Source of the DNA: Deltaproteobacteria bacterium CG_4_8_14_3_um_filter_43_13
GTDB taxonomy: Bacteria; Desulfobacterota; UBA8473
Length of the DNA stretch: 20,886 nucleotides
Reading direction: 5' to 3'
Assembly: GCA_002782605.1 (NCBI GenBank)
Contig: PFIF01000179.1
Location: 1 to 20,886, forward strand
In this document: in pieces, positions 7,766 through 14,949 of the stretch
Numbering within the stretch: position 1 is the stretch's first letter
How the letters are laid out: each line of letters starts with the position of its first letter
Position numbers and translations under genes: made by a program
The notes under the pieces: model-generated
Told to the model about the DNA's origin: nothing
The model's input: the letters and a program-made list of their open reading frames with translations, nothing else
Databases searched by the model: none

Positions 7766-8662
7766 TCAAATATTAACCACTGCTTTTTTCACCAGCGATT
7801 TAATCTTCTCCTCCAATTCGGGCGACCTCACCCTCCCATGGTAGTAACCAACTTCATCCAGGTCAAACCCCATAGCCAATCCTACCAACTGAAGATAATA
7901 AAAGACAGGGAGCTGATATTCAAATTTCAGTTCCCTCTTTGCAACCAATTGATTCCTGTCAAACTGCTGAAAGCAGCTTGGACATGGAACGACAAAGGCT
8001 TCAGCACCGGCTAAGTAAGCTGATTCAACTTTATCTCTGATAATCCTCGATGCGGTCCCTTTGTGTGAACCGAATAAACCAAATCCACAGCAAAGGGTTT
8101 TCTCTGGGTAATCTATGATAGTACCCCCCAGCATTTTTACAAGTTCCCCCAGTTTTTTTGGCTGTTCGGGACTGTCAAATTGCATTATCCGGCTTGGCAT
8201 AAGCAGGTGACAGCCTGTATGGACTGCCAGTTTTATACCGTAAAGTGGAATAGTAACCCTTTGGAGAAGTATGTCAATCTGCTGGTGGAGAATGACCAAA
8301 TGATGATTGGCTTCTGTGGTTCCCTTAAATATCAGGCCGATCTTTTCCAACCTTTTATTGATTCTTGCCCTCAAGGAGTCATCATCTTTCAAGATCATAT
8401 TTGCCTCTTTAAGGGTCTGGGTACAGCCTGGGCACAGACTCAGTATCTCTAAACCCTCCTTTTCAGCCAAAGCAAGGTTCCTTGCAGCAACTACCAACCA
8501 GGAATACTCGTCCGTAGATCTGAAATCGGCATTAGGACAGCAGGTAAATGCCAACTCTTTAAGCTCTATATCCAATAAGGGTAAAACCTTCCTGGCTACC
8601 ATCTCTATATGAGGGAGTGCAGCTTTTATTGTACATCCCGCAAATAAAGCGTATTGCTTCAT
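7766..8662 (-). CDS. HdrB-like protein with two cysteine-rich CCG domains
   Basis: The 298-residue protein has two complete CCG motifs like heterodisulfide reductase subunit B. The first is C10, C41-C42, C77 and C80; the second is C151, C191-C192, C227 and C230. In the family each set binds a noncubane [4Fe-4S] cluster that handles disulfide or thiol electron transfer. It is soluble, with no membrane segment. Start ATG at 8662 follows GAGGAAG. It lies downstream of an HdrC-like gene, with a small repeat inserted between, and its TGA is 38 bases before the mutase large-subunit ATG. The usual third partner HdrA (flavoprotein) is absent here. The partner may be encoded elsewhere, or the pair may serve an acyl-CoA pathway enzyme. 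The substrate is unknown. Confidence 0.9.
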   Translation of the reverse strand: MKQYALFAGCTIKAALPHIEMVARKVLPLLDIELKELAFTCCPNADFRSTDEYSWLVVAARNLALAEKEGLEILSLCPGCTQTLKEANMILKDDDSLRARINKRLEKIGLIFKGTTEANHHLVILHQQIDILLQRVTIPLYGIKLAVHTGCHLLMPSRIMQFDSPEQPKKLGELVKMLGGTIIDYPEKTLCCGFGLFGSHKGTASRIIRDKVESAYLAGAEAFVVPCPSCFQQFDRNQLVAKRELKFEYQLPVFYYLQLVGLAMGFDLDEVGYYHGRVRSPELEEKIKSLVKKAVVNI

Positions 8663-8697
8663 TCTGCTTCCTCTGTTTCTATAGTAAGAATCATAAA

Positions 8698-8813
8698 TAA
8701 GTTTACATACCCCTCACCCTAACCCTCTCCCGCAAGGGGAGAGGGAACTTACTTAATATTTCCCCTCCCTTGATGGGAGGGGAAAAAGGGGAGGGTGATA
8801 GAATGTAAACTTA
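8698..8813. repeat. 116-bp inverted-repeat element between hdrB- and hdrC-like genes
   Basis: The ends TAAGTTTACAT (8698-8708) and ATGTAAACTTA (8803-8813) are exact inverted repeats of 11 bp. Inside are two C/T-G/A hairpins: CCCTCTCCC-GCAA-GGGGAGAGGG, and CCCCTCCC-TTGAT-GGGAGGGG. The hairpins are nearly the same as those inside the repeats at 9949-10101 and 12593-12739, which have different ends. It splits what was probably a contiguous hdrC-hdrB pair. Confidence 0.8.
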
Positions 8814-8826
8814 CTTTAGTCGTTTG

Positions 8827-9267
8827 CTATAGTAGTTTTTTTAATTCTTCACCTATGGACTCTAGTGGCTCCAGCTTCATGCTCTCTCTTTTTCTGTCTA
8901 CCGCTGATGAGATAGGATAAGAAAAGCCAGTAGCTATAATTAGCTCTCTGGCATCTATCCTCTCTCTTGGCGCCAGGTTTTGTGAGAATAAAAAATTCTT
9001 AAGCTTAAGCAAAACATTATATGGATTAACACCCTGGGGACACCTTTCATTACACCTATCGCAGGAAAGGCACTTCCAGAACTCCTTTGATCTGATGGTG
9101 TCCTCCGACCCATATAGTGCCTTTATAATGAGGATTCGAGGGTTAAAGTCCGGATCATATCTTAACACAGGGCAACTGGCACTACAGGTAGAACACTGAT
9201 AGCATTTCTTTATGTCCTCATTATTTTCCAGTATTTTTCTTCGAAGGTCTGTGTTTATCCTTATCAT
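8827..9267 (-). CDS. HdrC-like iron-sulfur protein (two [4Fe-4S] clusters)
   Basis: The 146-residue protein has two CxxCxxCxxxCP ferredoxin motifs: C22-C25-C28-C32 (CYQCSTCSASCP) and C66-C69-C72-C76 (CLSCDRCNERCP). This is the layout of heterodisulfide reductase subunit C, which passes electrons between HdrA or other donors and HdrB. There is no membrane helix, so it is not the membrane HdrE/DsrM type. Start ATG at 9267 follows AAGGA. It is transcribed just before the HdrB-like gene, and the two proteins should form a complex. The C-terminal 45 residues are charged, with no recognisable domain. The RlpA-like gene ends 42 bases upstream, so it may share that transcript. Confidence 0.9.
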   Translation of the reverse strand: MIRINTDLRRKILENNEDIKKCYQCSTCSASCPVLRYDPDFNPRILIIKALYGSEDTIRSKEFWKCLSCDRCNERCPQGVNPYNVLLKLKNFLFSQNLAPRERIDARELIIATGFSYPISSAVDRKRESMKLEPLESIGEELKKLL

Positions 9268-9309
9268 TGGGATATCCTTTTGTTAATTCAAATCTCTTGT
9301 ATGCACTCC

Positions 9310-9969
9310 TCAATCTCTCCTTGTGATAAAGACAGTATACTTATCCTGAATAAGTCTTTGAGCTTCCTTCTGGGCAGACACCTCTGATTTAAAGTATCCC
9401 AATCTAACCCTATAGTATTTTGTATTCGAGATTGTGGTGGCCAGGATATAGACATCCTTATATATCTTATCCAATTTTTTCTTTAAATCTAAAGCGTTAC
9501 TTTCCTCTCTAAAGGAACCTACCTGGATGGTATATGGTATATCATAGTATTTCACCCTCTTTGTCACTTCCACTCTAACCATGGCAATTCCACAATCTAC
9601 CATATCTAAGGCTCTTGCTGCACCAAAAGAAAGGTCAATAATCCTTCCTTCCACAAATGGACCTCGATCATTTATCTTTACCTCCACAGACCTCCTATTG
9701 TCCAGGTTTGTAACCATTGCATAGGTGCCAAGAGGCAGGATTTTATGGGCGGCTGTCAGATCATACATATTATATATCTCTCCACTGGACGTTGGTTTGC
9801 CATGAAAATCAGACCCATACCACGATCCAACCCCTGTCTCAACTTCTCTATAAGACGGTTCAGGATAATAGCGGTATTTAGGCGCAGCACAGGAACACAG
9901 AACTACAATAATAACCAATATAGACAGAAAAAGGGAGGCTCTAAATTTGATGAACTCGTAAAAAGTCAC
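9310..9969 (-). CDS. rlpA: RlpA-like septal ring lipoprotein with SPOR domain
   Basis: The protein starts with a hydrophobic signal segment ending LCSC (lipobox-like, lipidated Cys in LCSCAAP). A double-psi beta-barrel follows (VGSWYGSDFHGKPTSSGE, AAHKILPLGT, VKINDRGPF and RIIDLSFGAA), then a C-terminal SPOR domain (YTIQVGSFREESNA to the end) that binds denuded septal peptidoglycan. RlpA proteins are peptidoglycan lytic transglycosylases or structural septal proteins, anchored in the outer membrane. The frame is open to 10119, but its first 50 codons are translated repeat (9949-10101). I therefore choose the in-frame GTG at 9969, preceded by GGGGAGGGG, giving 219 residues with the signal peptide at the N-terminus. 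That start and ribosome-binding site lie inside the repeat. Confidence 0.85.
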   Translation of the reverse strand: MTFYEFIKFRASLFLSILVIIVVLCSCAAPKYRYYPEPSYREVETGVGSWYGSDFHGKPTSSGEIYNMYDLTAAHKILPLGTYAMVTNLDNRRSVEVKINDRGPFVEGRIIDLSFGAARALDMVDCGIAMVRVEVTKRVKYYDIPYTIQVGSFREESNALDLKKKLDKIYKDVYILATTISNTKYYRVRLGYFKSEVSAQKEAQRLIQDKYTVFITRRD

Positions 9970-10101
9970 ATTTCCCCTCCCCTTGTGGGAGGGGATGAAG
10001 GGGATGGGGATGTAAGTAGTTGAATTAGTGCCTTTTGCACCCTCACCCCAATCCTCTCCCATCGAGGGAGAGGGATTTTTTCGACTTTTTACGAAGCCAT
10101 C
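9949..10101. repeat. MITE-like element, copy 1 (at the rlpA 5' end)
   Basis: The left end GATGAACTCGTAAAAAGTC and the right end GACTTTTTACGAAGCCATC are inverted repeats. The element is bordered on both sides by AAATTT (9943-9948 and 10102-10107), which may be a target duplication, although AAATTT is itself palindromic. The interior holds two hairpins of the form CCCCTCCC..GGGAGGGG and CCTCTCCC..GGGAGAGG. It is 153 bp and has no coding capacity of its own. Confidence 0.8.
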
Positions 10102-10194
10102 AAATTTGGCATTCATCATTTATCCCAGCAAGGACGGGCGTCAATAAATGTCGCCCCTACAAGTACTTAAAAAGGAAATTCCTATGCAACCAAG

Positions 10195-10605
10195 TTAATG
10201 GGTAAATGTAATCTTTTTAAGATCTGTTACTTCTATCTGAAAGGTACCAAAGGGTACATTCCCATAGAATCTCTGACTCTTATCCACCTCAATCTCTATG
10301 GTTTGGCTGTCTATTAGTTTAATCACAGCAGTCACTACACCCTTTCTGCTTTCAAATTCTGCTGTTTTAACCTTCTCGAAGGAAATAGTAACCGTCCCCA
10401 TCCCCTTTTTACCCAAAAAGAAAACATCCCCATCCCTGCTGACCTGTTTGCATTTAGTAACTACATCTTGCTTGTCGATAAGAGTAGCAGAGAAATCCTT
10501 TTCCGGAGTTGGAATTTTGCCAGAGGGTGTTCCTCCCAGCCCTCCCATTCCTGTAATTAAAAGAAATCCTATGAAAAACGCAATAAGGTATAGTCCCCTC
10601 TTCAT
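10195..10605 (-). CDS. Small exported protein of unknown function
   Basis: The 136-residue product starts MKRGLYLIAFFIGFLLITG, a clear signal peptide or N-terminal anchor. It is followed by a glycine-rich stretch (MGGLGGTPSG) and about 100 residues of alternating polar/hydrophobic beta-type sequence. There is a single cysteine in the mature part and no recognised motif. The frame stays open 12 codons further upstream, but this ATG is chosen because AAAGGAGGGGGC lies directly before it. It starts 14 bases after the coaE stop, so the two genes are probably co-transcribed. I do not recognise the family; envelope or periplasmic location is the only inference. Confidence 0.75.
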   Translation of the reverse strand: MKRGLYLIAFFIGFLLITGMGGLGGTPSGKIPTPEKDFSATLIDKQDVVTKCKQVSRDGDVFFLGKKGMGTVTISFEKVKTAEFESRKGVVTAVIKLIDSQTIEIEVDKSQRFYGNVPFGTFQIEVTDLKKITFTH

Positions 10606-10619
10606 TGCCCCCTCCTTTT

Positions 10620-11219
10620 CTATAGACAGATTCTCTCCCACGCTTCATATACGCGTTGTTCGATCTCTGCCATGGTACCATTGTTTTCAATGACTACATC
10701 AGCATACCCTCTCCTCTCTTCATCTGAGAGTTGAGATGATATCCTTGACCGGGCATGCTCTTTGGTGAACCCATTCCTTAAGCATAGACGATCTATTACC
10801 GTATCCTGATCTGCAGCCACTACCCATACCTGATCCACCAACGGCAGCCAGTCTGCCTCAATCAGGATTGCTGCATCCAATGCTACCACACCTTTGTTCT
10901 TGTTTTTTTTTCTTCTTATCTCTATCTCTTCTTCAAACTTCTTGTACATCCTGGGATGTACAATCTGATTCAATTTTTTTAAGGCTGCCTTATCATTGAA
11001 CACTATACTCCCCAGTTTGGGTCTATTTACAGTCTTATCCGGGAGTAGAATATCCTCTCCAAAGGCAGCAATAATATCCTTCCATGCCTCGGTATTTGGG
11101 AGATATATCTGATGACCGATCTTATCGGCATCTATAATTTCAGCACCCAGCTTTGAAAGGATCTCTGAGACTGTGCTCTTACCAGCTGCAATCCCACCTG
11201 TAAGTCCAATTACTCTCAT
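10620..11219 (-). CDS. coaE: Dephospho-CoA kinase
   Basis: This cytoplasmic enzyme phosphorylates the 3'-OH of dephospho-CoA, the last step of coenzyme A synthesis. The 199-residue sequence has the P-loop LTGGIAAGKST at the N-terminus, DADKIGHQIY (DAD motif for the acceptor), a conserved IVHP, and VALDAAILIEADW followed by VWVVAADQDTVIDRL of the lid region. The length is typical. The track begins one codon earlier at TTG; I prefer the ATG at 11219. The purine-rich GGGGGAC lies 12 bases upstream, a slightly long spacing. It sits among genes for acyl-CoA metabolism, but it is an essential housekeeping gene and its placement may be incidental. Confidence 0.95.
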   Translation of the reverse strand: MRVIGLTGGIAAGKSTVSEILSKLGAEIIDADKIGHQIYLPNTEAWKDIIAAFGEDILLPDKTVNRPKLGSIVFNDKAALKKLNQIVHPRMYKKFEEEIEIRRKKNKNKGVVALDAAILIEADWLPLVDQVWVVAADQDTVIDRLCLRNGFTKEHARSRISSQLSDEERRGYADVVIENNGTMAEIEQRVYEAWERICL

Positions 11220-11240
11220 CAATTTTTTTGTCCCCCTTTC

Positions 11241-11336
11241 AATGATTGTAACTGTTCATGGTTCTCAGTTCACGGTTTACGGTTTTTGCTCAATGAATTG
11301 TAACTGTGAACTGCCAACTGTGAACTGTTAACGTTT
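11241..11336. repeat. Short repeat of GTTCAC/GTGAAC units between coaE and the dehydratase gene
   Basis: Direct repeats AATGATTGTAACTGT (11241-11255) and AATGAATTGTAACTGT (11292-11307) flank further CAGTTCAC / GTGAACTG inverted units. The right side runs into the last codons and stop of the dehydratase B gene. It is similar in style to the CGTAAAT repeat at 1-80 but has a different unit. Confidence 0.45.
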
Positions 11337-12557
11337 ACTATCCAGCATATCCATGAAGTTTTCTATCTGATTCCTAACCTGATCCCTGTTATAATCCCTT
11401 ACGTCAGAAAGGTCACCCCCTATCAGGAGAGAAGGGATACCAAACTCCTCAGAAATTGCATCCATTACTGCCCTCTGACCACCACAGAATAGCCTGCATC
11501 CACGATGAGAATAGATAATCATCCCATCTATCTTGTAATCTCTGACCATTTCTTTGGTGATGTGAATCCTATTTTCAACAATACCATTGAAAAAATTTGA
11601 AATATATTTTCTCGCCAGGCTATCCAATGGATTTTCCGGGTCCAGATCACCAAGGTATATGTAATCCATATCTGACTTAACCAGTACCGCCCCGAACTCC
11701 TCAAAGTAATTCAATAGGCTTGTATCATAGTTAATAATAGGTCCAAGCCAGAGTAATCTGTGCTTTTCATTCTCCACAATCCCCTTTCCTTCCTTAACCC
11801 GTTCTTTAACTTCATTCAATAACATTTGATAAAAACCAACAGCCTCTCTGGTTCCCATCATCTGCATCAAGGGGTAGATAGTTGTTGCCTCTTCAGCCAC
11901 ACTCATAGGGCAGGGCACAGATTTTCGCAGTTCATTTATCTCAAGCCATAGATCATTGGCCTGTTTGGCAAATCCAATGGTCTCCTTAAGCCTGTCTTCA
12001 TTAAGGGGTTTGTGTGTCAACTCCTCAATGATGGAGATCAACTCCTGGAGTTGGTACCTGTAGTATTCTACCTTTTCTTCCTCAATAACAGACACCCCAC
12101 CTTCGGAGGTATTATAGGGAGAATCTATAATATAATATGGAATCCCAAATCGTTCTGTTACAGGTATATGGACTTTGACTCCCCCATCACATGCATTGGT
12201 TGCACTTACAAAAAAATCCGGTTCTGGTATCATCAGTTCTTCCCCAGATAAAGCGAATCCAATTACAGCCCTGTGAAAAGAGCATGAATTCCTTGTGTAT
12301 CCCATACCCTCGGCTAATTCAAGGTAAGGCACAATCTTCTGTTTTATTGCCAAAAGAGACGAAAAATGTTCGGTCATCATGGGAACCACATCCATCGCAT
12401 GCAATAGCTCGAATGGTGCCATAAGTATGGTCCAAACAACCAGCCTCTTATCTATCTTAGCCTGTCTTGCCCTGGCATAATAGTCCTTTGCCAGGGGCCA
12501 CACCAGCCTTGCCGTCCTCAGTTGTTTCTTTGAGCTACTCAAACTTTCTGAACTCAT
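11328..12557 (-). CDS. 2-Hydroxyacyl-CoA dehydratase / benzoyl-CoA reductase family, B-type subunit
   Basis: This 409-residue protein belongs to the HgdB/BcrB-like side of the 2-hydroxyacyl-CoA dehydratase family, whose members carry a [4Fe-4S] cluster and act on CoA thioesters through radical chemistry. Candidate cluster cysteines are C92 (NSCSFHR), C123 (TNACDGG) and C354 (SHRGCRLFC). The C-terminus has the family pattern GIPSLLIGGDLSDVRDYN followed by QVRNQIENFMDML. The open frame extends to 12662, but those extra 35 codons are repeat-derived. ATG 12557 with GGGAGAAGAA ahead of it is the better start. The companion A-type subunit is encoded 2.4 kb upstream, with two genes and one repeat between. 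No activator ATPase gene is present. The substrate cannot be deduced. Confidence 0.85.
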   Translation of the reverse strand: MSSESLSSSKKQLRTARLVWPLAKDYYARARQAKIDKRLVVWTILMAPFELLHAMDVVPMMTEHFSSLLAIKQKIVPYLELAEGMGYTRNSCSFHRAVIGFALSGEELMIPEPDFFVSATNACDGGVKVHIPVTERFGIPYYIIDSPYNTSEGGVSVIEEEKVEYYRYQLQELISIIEELTHKPLNEDRLKETIGFAKQANDLWLEINELRKSVPCPMSVAEEATTIYPLMQMMGTREAVGFYQMLLNEVKERVKEGKGIVENEKHRLLWLGPIINYDTSLLNYFEEFGAVLVKSDMDYIYLGDLDPENPLDSLARKYISNFFNGIVENRIHITKEMVRDYKIDGMIIYSHRGCRLFCGGQRAVMDAISEEFGIPSLLIGGDLSDVRDYNRDQVRNQIENFMDMLDSKR

Positions 12558-12592
12558 TTCTTCTCCCTTAATAAATATCAGCCTACTATTAT

Positions 12593-12739
12593 GATGGTCT
12601 CGTAAAAAGTAAATTTTCCCCTCCCTCGGCGGGAGGGGATTAAGGGGAGGGGGAAATAACATCCGGAAATACGGTCACTTATCACCCCCACCCTCCCCCA
12701 TCAAGGGGGAGGAGATTTTGGACTTTTTACGAACACATC
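12593..12739. repeat. MITE-like element, copy 2 (inside the dehydratase cluster)
   Basis: The ends GATGGTCTCGTAAAAAGT and GACTTTTTACGAACACATC are inverted repeats. The element is bordered by ATTAT on both sides (12588-12592 and 12740-12744). The two internal hairpins (CCCCTCCC-TCGGC-GGGAGGGG, and CCTCCCCC-ATCA-AGGGGGAGG) match those of copy 1. It is 147 bp and non-coding. It lies between the acyl-CoA synthetase-like gene and the dehydratase B gene. Confidence 0.8.
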
Positions 12740-12802
12740 ATTATGAATCTTATGAAATGTTTTTAATCACGTTAAGTGCAATAAAGCTTACTTCACTGTT
12801 TT

Positions 12803-14272
12803 TTAGCGGTGTTGCTGGTAATGTCCAATTACCTTCCCCAATGCCTCGGCCCCTCTTGAAAAGCTGGGAAAGCTGACGATACCATGTTTTAAGAGATTTT
12901 GTTTCATCTCGATTGCCCCTATCTCGACCTTTGAAGGAGGGATAACAACTATGATAGGTTTCCCCGACTTCTTCCTGAAATTTGCCAGCGTTGTGTAAAA
13001 GTATTCAGCAAAATCAGGGAATGCCTCTTTAAACCATTCCATCAGGTGTGCAGACATCTCAATAACAATAGAATCAATATTCTCATCATTGTCCAAAATA
13101 TCCAGGGTTATATCCAGGAGCCTTTCCCTGCTGGGGATGTCATCTCTCCCCAACAAAGCCCGGCGAGTACTTTCAGACAGTGACAGGTTTCCTCCCAGAT
13201 CAATGGGATTTCTATAGCTCGCCCCCACAATAGCAAAGATGGAAGAAAGCTCTTTGTATGATCTCTCTGTGAGCAATGGAACTGTAAAGCCCTGCTTCGT
13301 AAAGACATCGGTCATATTGACACACTGTCCTCCGCTAAGAGAGACCAGGCCAACCCTGTTCTTCTTAACAGCAGGTGCATAGAGTAACATCATAACCGTA
13401 TCAACCAACTCTTCCAGGTTGTCTGTTTTGATGGCACCACACTGTTTGATGACTGTCTCCCACATAAGGTTCGATTCTGCCATGGACCCGCTATGGGAAG
13501 CAGTAGCCATTGAACCTTCCCTTGTCTGACCACCTTTCCAGATGAGGATTGGTTTTACCTTCGTTCCTTCCCTAAGCAGATTGAAGAAACGCCTCCCATC
13601 TTTGATGCCCTCTATGTAAAGGGCTATAATCTTTGTCTCCTCGTCTCTCAGTAGATATTCACAATAATCCGTGCTGTCCAGGACATAGCCATTACCATAA
13701 CTTACCAGTTTGCTTATCTCTATCCCATTATTGTGCCCTACTATACTGAAGTTTATCGCATGTCCTCCACTCTGTGATATAAAGCCTACCGAACCCCCAT
13801 TTCCTGTGTATTGATCCGGTGTATTTCTCAGACCGATTTTGGGATTGAATATACCCATGCAATTAGGTCCAATGAGGTTGAGCCCCCCTTCTTTCGCCAT
13901 CTTTGTAATCGTATCTGCCAGCTCCATCCCTTCCCTGGTTCTGGTCTCTGCAAAACCAGATGTAAACAGGCTTACTCCCCCTACTCTTTTATGAATGCAG
14001 TCCCTCAATATTATCGGGGCTATCTGTCTCGGGACAGCAACGATGGCGTAATCAACAGGATCAGGAACATCTAAAAGGCTTGTATAGTTCTTAACCCCCA
14101 GGGCTTCGATGCCAGGAAACTCTCCCGGATCGACATTGACAGAATAAACATTTCCACAAAAGGTAGCCATGGCTCTCAGAAATGAGTAATTATTGTTTTG
14201 CCTTTTGTCTCCAATTACAACAACAGACCTTGGATTAAATGCCCTCTCCAACCCTTCAAATTTATCTTCCAT
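12803..14272 (-). CDS. NDP-forming acyl-CoA synthetase, alpha-subunit type
   Basis: The 489-residue protein has the domain order of the alpha part of ADP-forming acetyl-CoA synthetase. A Rossmann CoA-binding domain (residues about 10-140, LIGPNCMGIFNP at 133-144) is followed by succinyl-CoA-ligase-like domains with FISQSGG (164-170). The phospho-histidine motif TASHSGSMAES carries candidate catalytic H260. Such subunits convert an acyl-CoA plus NDP and phosphate to the acid plus NTP, or run in reverse, but they need an ATP-grasp beta subunit, which is not in this window. A regulatory or non-catalytic role therefore remains possible. Start ATG at 14272 follows GGAGG with ideal spacing. It lies 35 bases downstream of the PHP gene, in the same apparent operon. 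Confidence 0.85.
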   Translation of the reverse strand: MEDKFEGLERAFNPRSVVVIGDKRQNNNYSFLRAMATFCGNVYSVNVDPGEFPGIEALGVKNYTSLLDVPDPVDYAIVAVPRQIAPIILRDCIHKRVGGVSLFTSGFAETRTREGMELADTITKMAKEGGLNLIGPNCMGIFNPKIGLRNTPDQYTGNGGSVGFISQSGGHAINFSIVGHNNGIEISKLVSYGNGYVLDSTDYCEYLLRDEETKIIALYIEGIKDGRRFFNLLREGTKVKPILIWKGGQTREGSMATASHSGSMAESNLMWETVIKQCGAIKTDNLEELVDTVMMLLYAPAVKKNRVGLVSLSGGQCVNMTDVFTKQGFTVPLLTERSYKELSSIFAIVGASYRNPIDLGGNLSLSESTRRALLGRDDIPSRERLLDITLDILDNDENIDSIVIEMSAHLMEWFKEAFPDFAEYFYTTLANFRKKSGKPIIVVIPPSKVEIGAIEMKQNLLKHGIVSFPSFSRGAEALGKVIGHYQQHR

Positions 14273-14307
14273 TCCAATGCCTCCATTTGAGCTTGAGGTT
14301 AACCTTT

Positions 14308-14949
14308 TTACTGACGAAACACCTCCGCCTTAAACCTTCCTGCCTTCAGTTCTTTAATGAGGTCTTTTTCATTCTCGATCCTGTTTTCAAATATGGTAAC
14401 AGACCGTCCTATCTCTATATGAGAATGGGCGTCACTTCCTCCAGTACCTTGCAGATTGAGCTTCTGGCAGACCTTTACAGTGAACTCATTTTCAAGATCG
14501 CTGTTTTGTCCATTGAGAGACTCGATGGTGTCCATAAATTTCAAGAACGGTTTTTTACATGCTTCTTCAACGCTCAGTGTCAGACCCGGTATGAAAAACT
14601 CTTTCCCCTCTATGAATGCCCCCCGAAAAGGATGAGATGCGATCATTACCCCTTCAACCCCATCGACCAATTTTCTCAATTCCCCGACAGAGACGATACC
14701 TGCAATCTCTTTCTCAAGTCCAAAGACCAGAATATCCCCATCCATAGAGGTTACTTCTACACCCCCCAGCACTAAAAAGTTATGTTCTTCCCTCAGCTTA
14801 TGGATTGCATCTGGAGCCCAGATCTTATCATGCTCTGTAAGACAGACGCCATCCAGGCCTATCCTCTTTGCCTCTTCTATCAATTCTACCGGATCCAGAT
14901 CGCTGCACCTTGAAGTCGGCTTTGTATGAATATGCAGATCAATAATCAT
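14308..14949 (-). CDS. PHP-domain metal-dependent phosphoesterase
   Basis: This 213-residue PHP protein has the usual metal-ligand motifs: DLHIHT (H6, H8), LTEHD (E39-H40-D41), GVEVTS (E65), ASHPFRG (H106) and GGSDAH (D173, H175). The full set suggests an active trinuclear-metal phosphoesterase of the YciV/TrpH type. The substrate is unknown. Its ATG overlaps the TGA of the upstream dehydratase A gene (ATGA), a sign of translational coupling. A PHP protein so tightly linked to an acyl-CoA dehydratase subunit is not something I can explain. Possible roles are removing a phosphorylated side product or degrading nucleotide cofactors, but these are guesses. Confidence 0.9.
   Translation of the reverse strand: MIIDLHIHTKPTSRCSDLDPVELIEEAKRIGLDGVCLTEHDKIWAPDAIHKLREEHNFLVLGGVEVTSMDGDILVFGLEKEIAGIVSVGELRKLVDGVEGVMIASHPFRGAFIEGKEFFIPGLTLSVEEACKKPFLKFMDTIESLNGQNSDLENEFTVKVCQKLNLQGTGGSDAHSHIEIGRSVTIFENRIENEKDLIKELKAGRFKAEVFRQ

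Noticed and set aside
7728..7769. TTG start extending the mutase large subunit by 14 residues
   Set aside because: The internal ATG at 7727 has a strong AAAGGAG at ideal spacing, and the extra residues do not resemble the family N-terminus.
8698..8813. Intrinsic terminator between hdrC- and hdrB-like genes
   Set aside because: The hairpins are strong but are not followed by a T-run on the minus strand, and they are shared with dispersed repeats elsewhere in the window.
12558..12662. N-terminal extension of the dehydratase B subunit
   Set aside because: The 35 extra codons translate MITE copy 2 sequence; ATG 12557 has its own ribosome-binding site.
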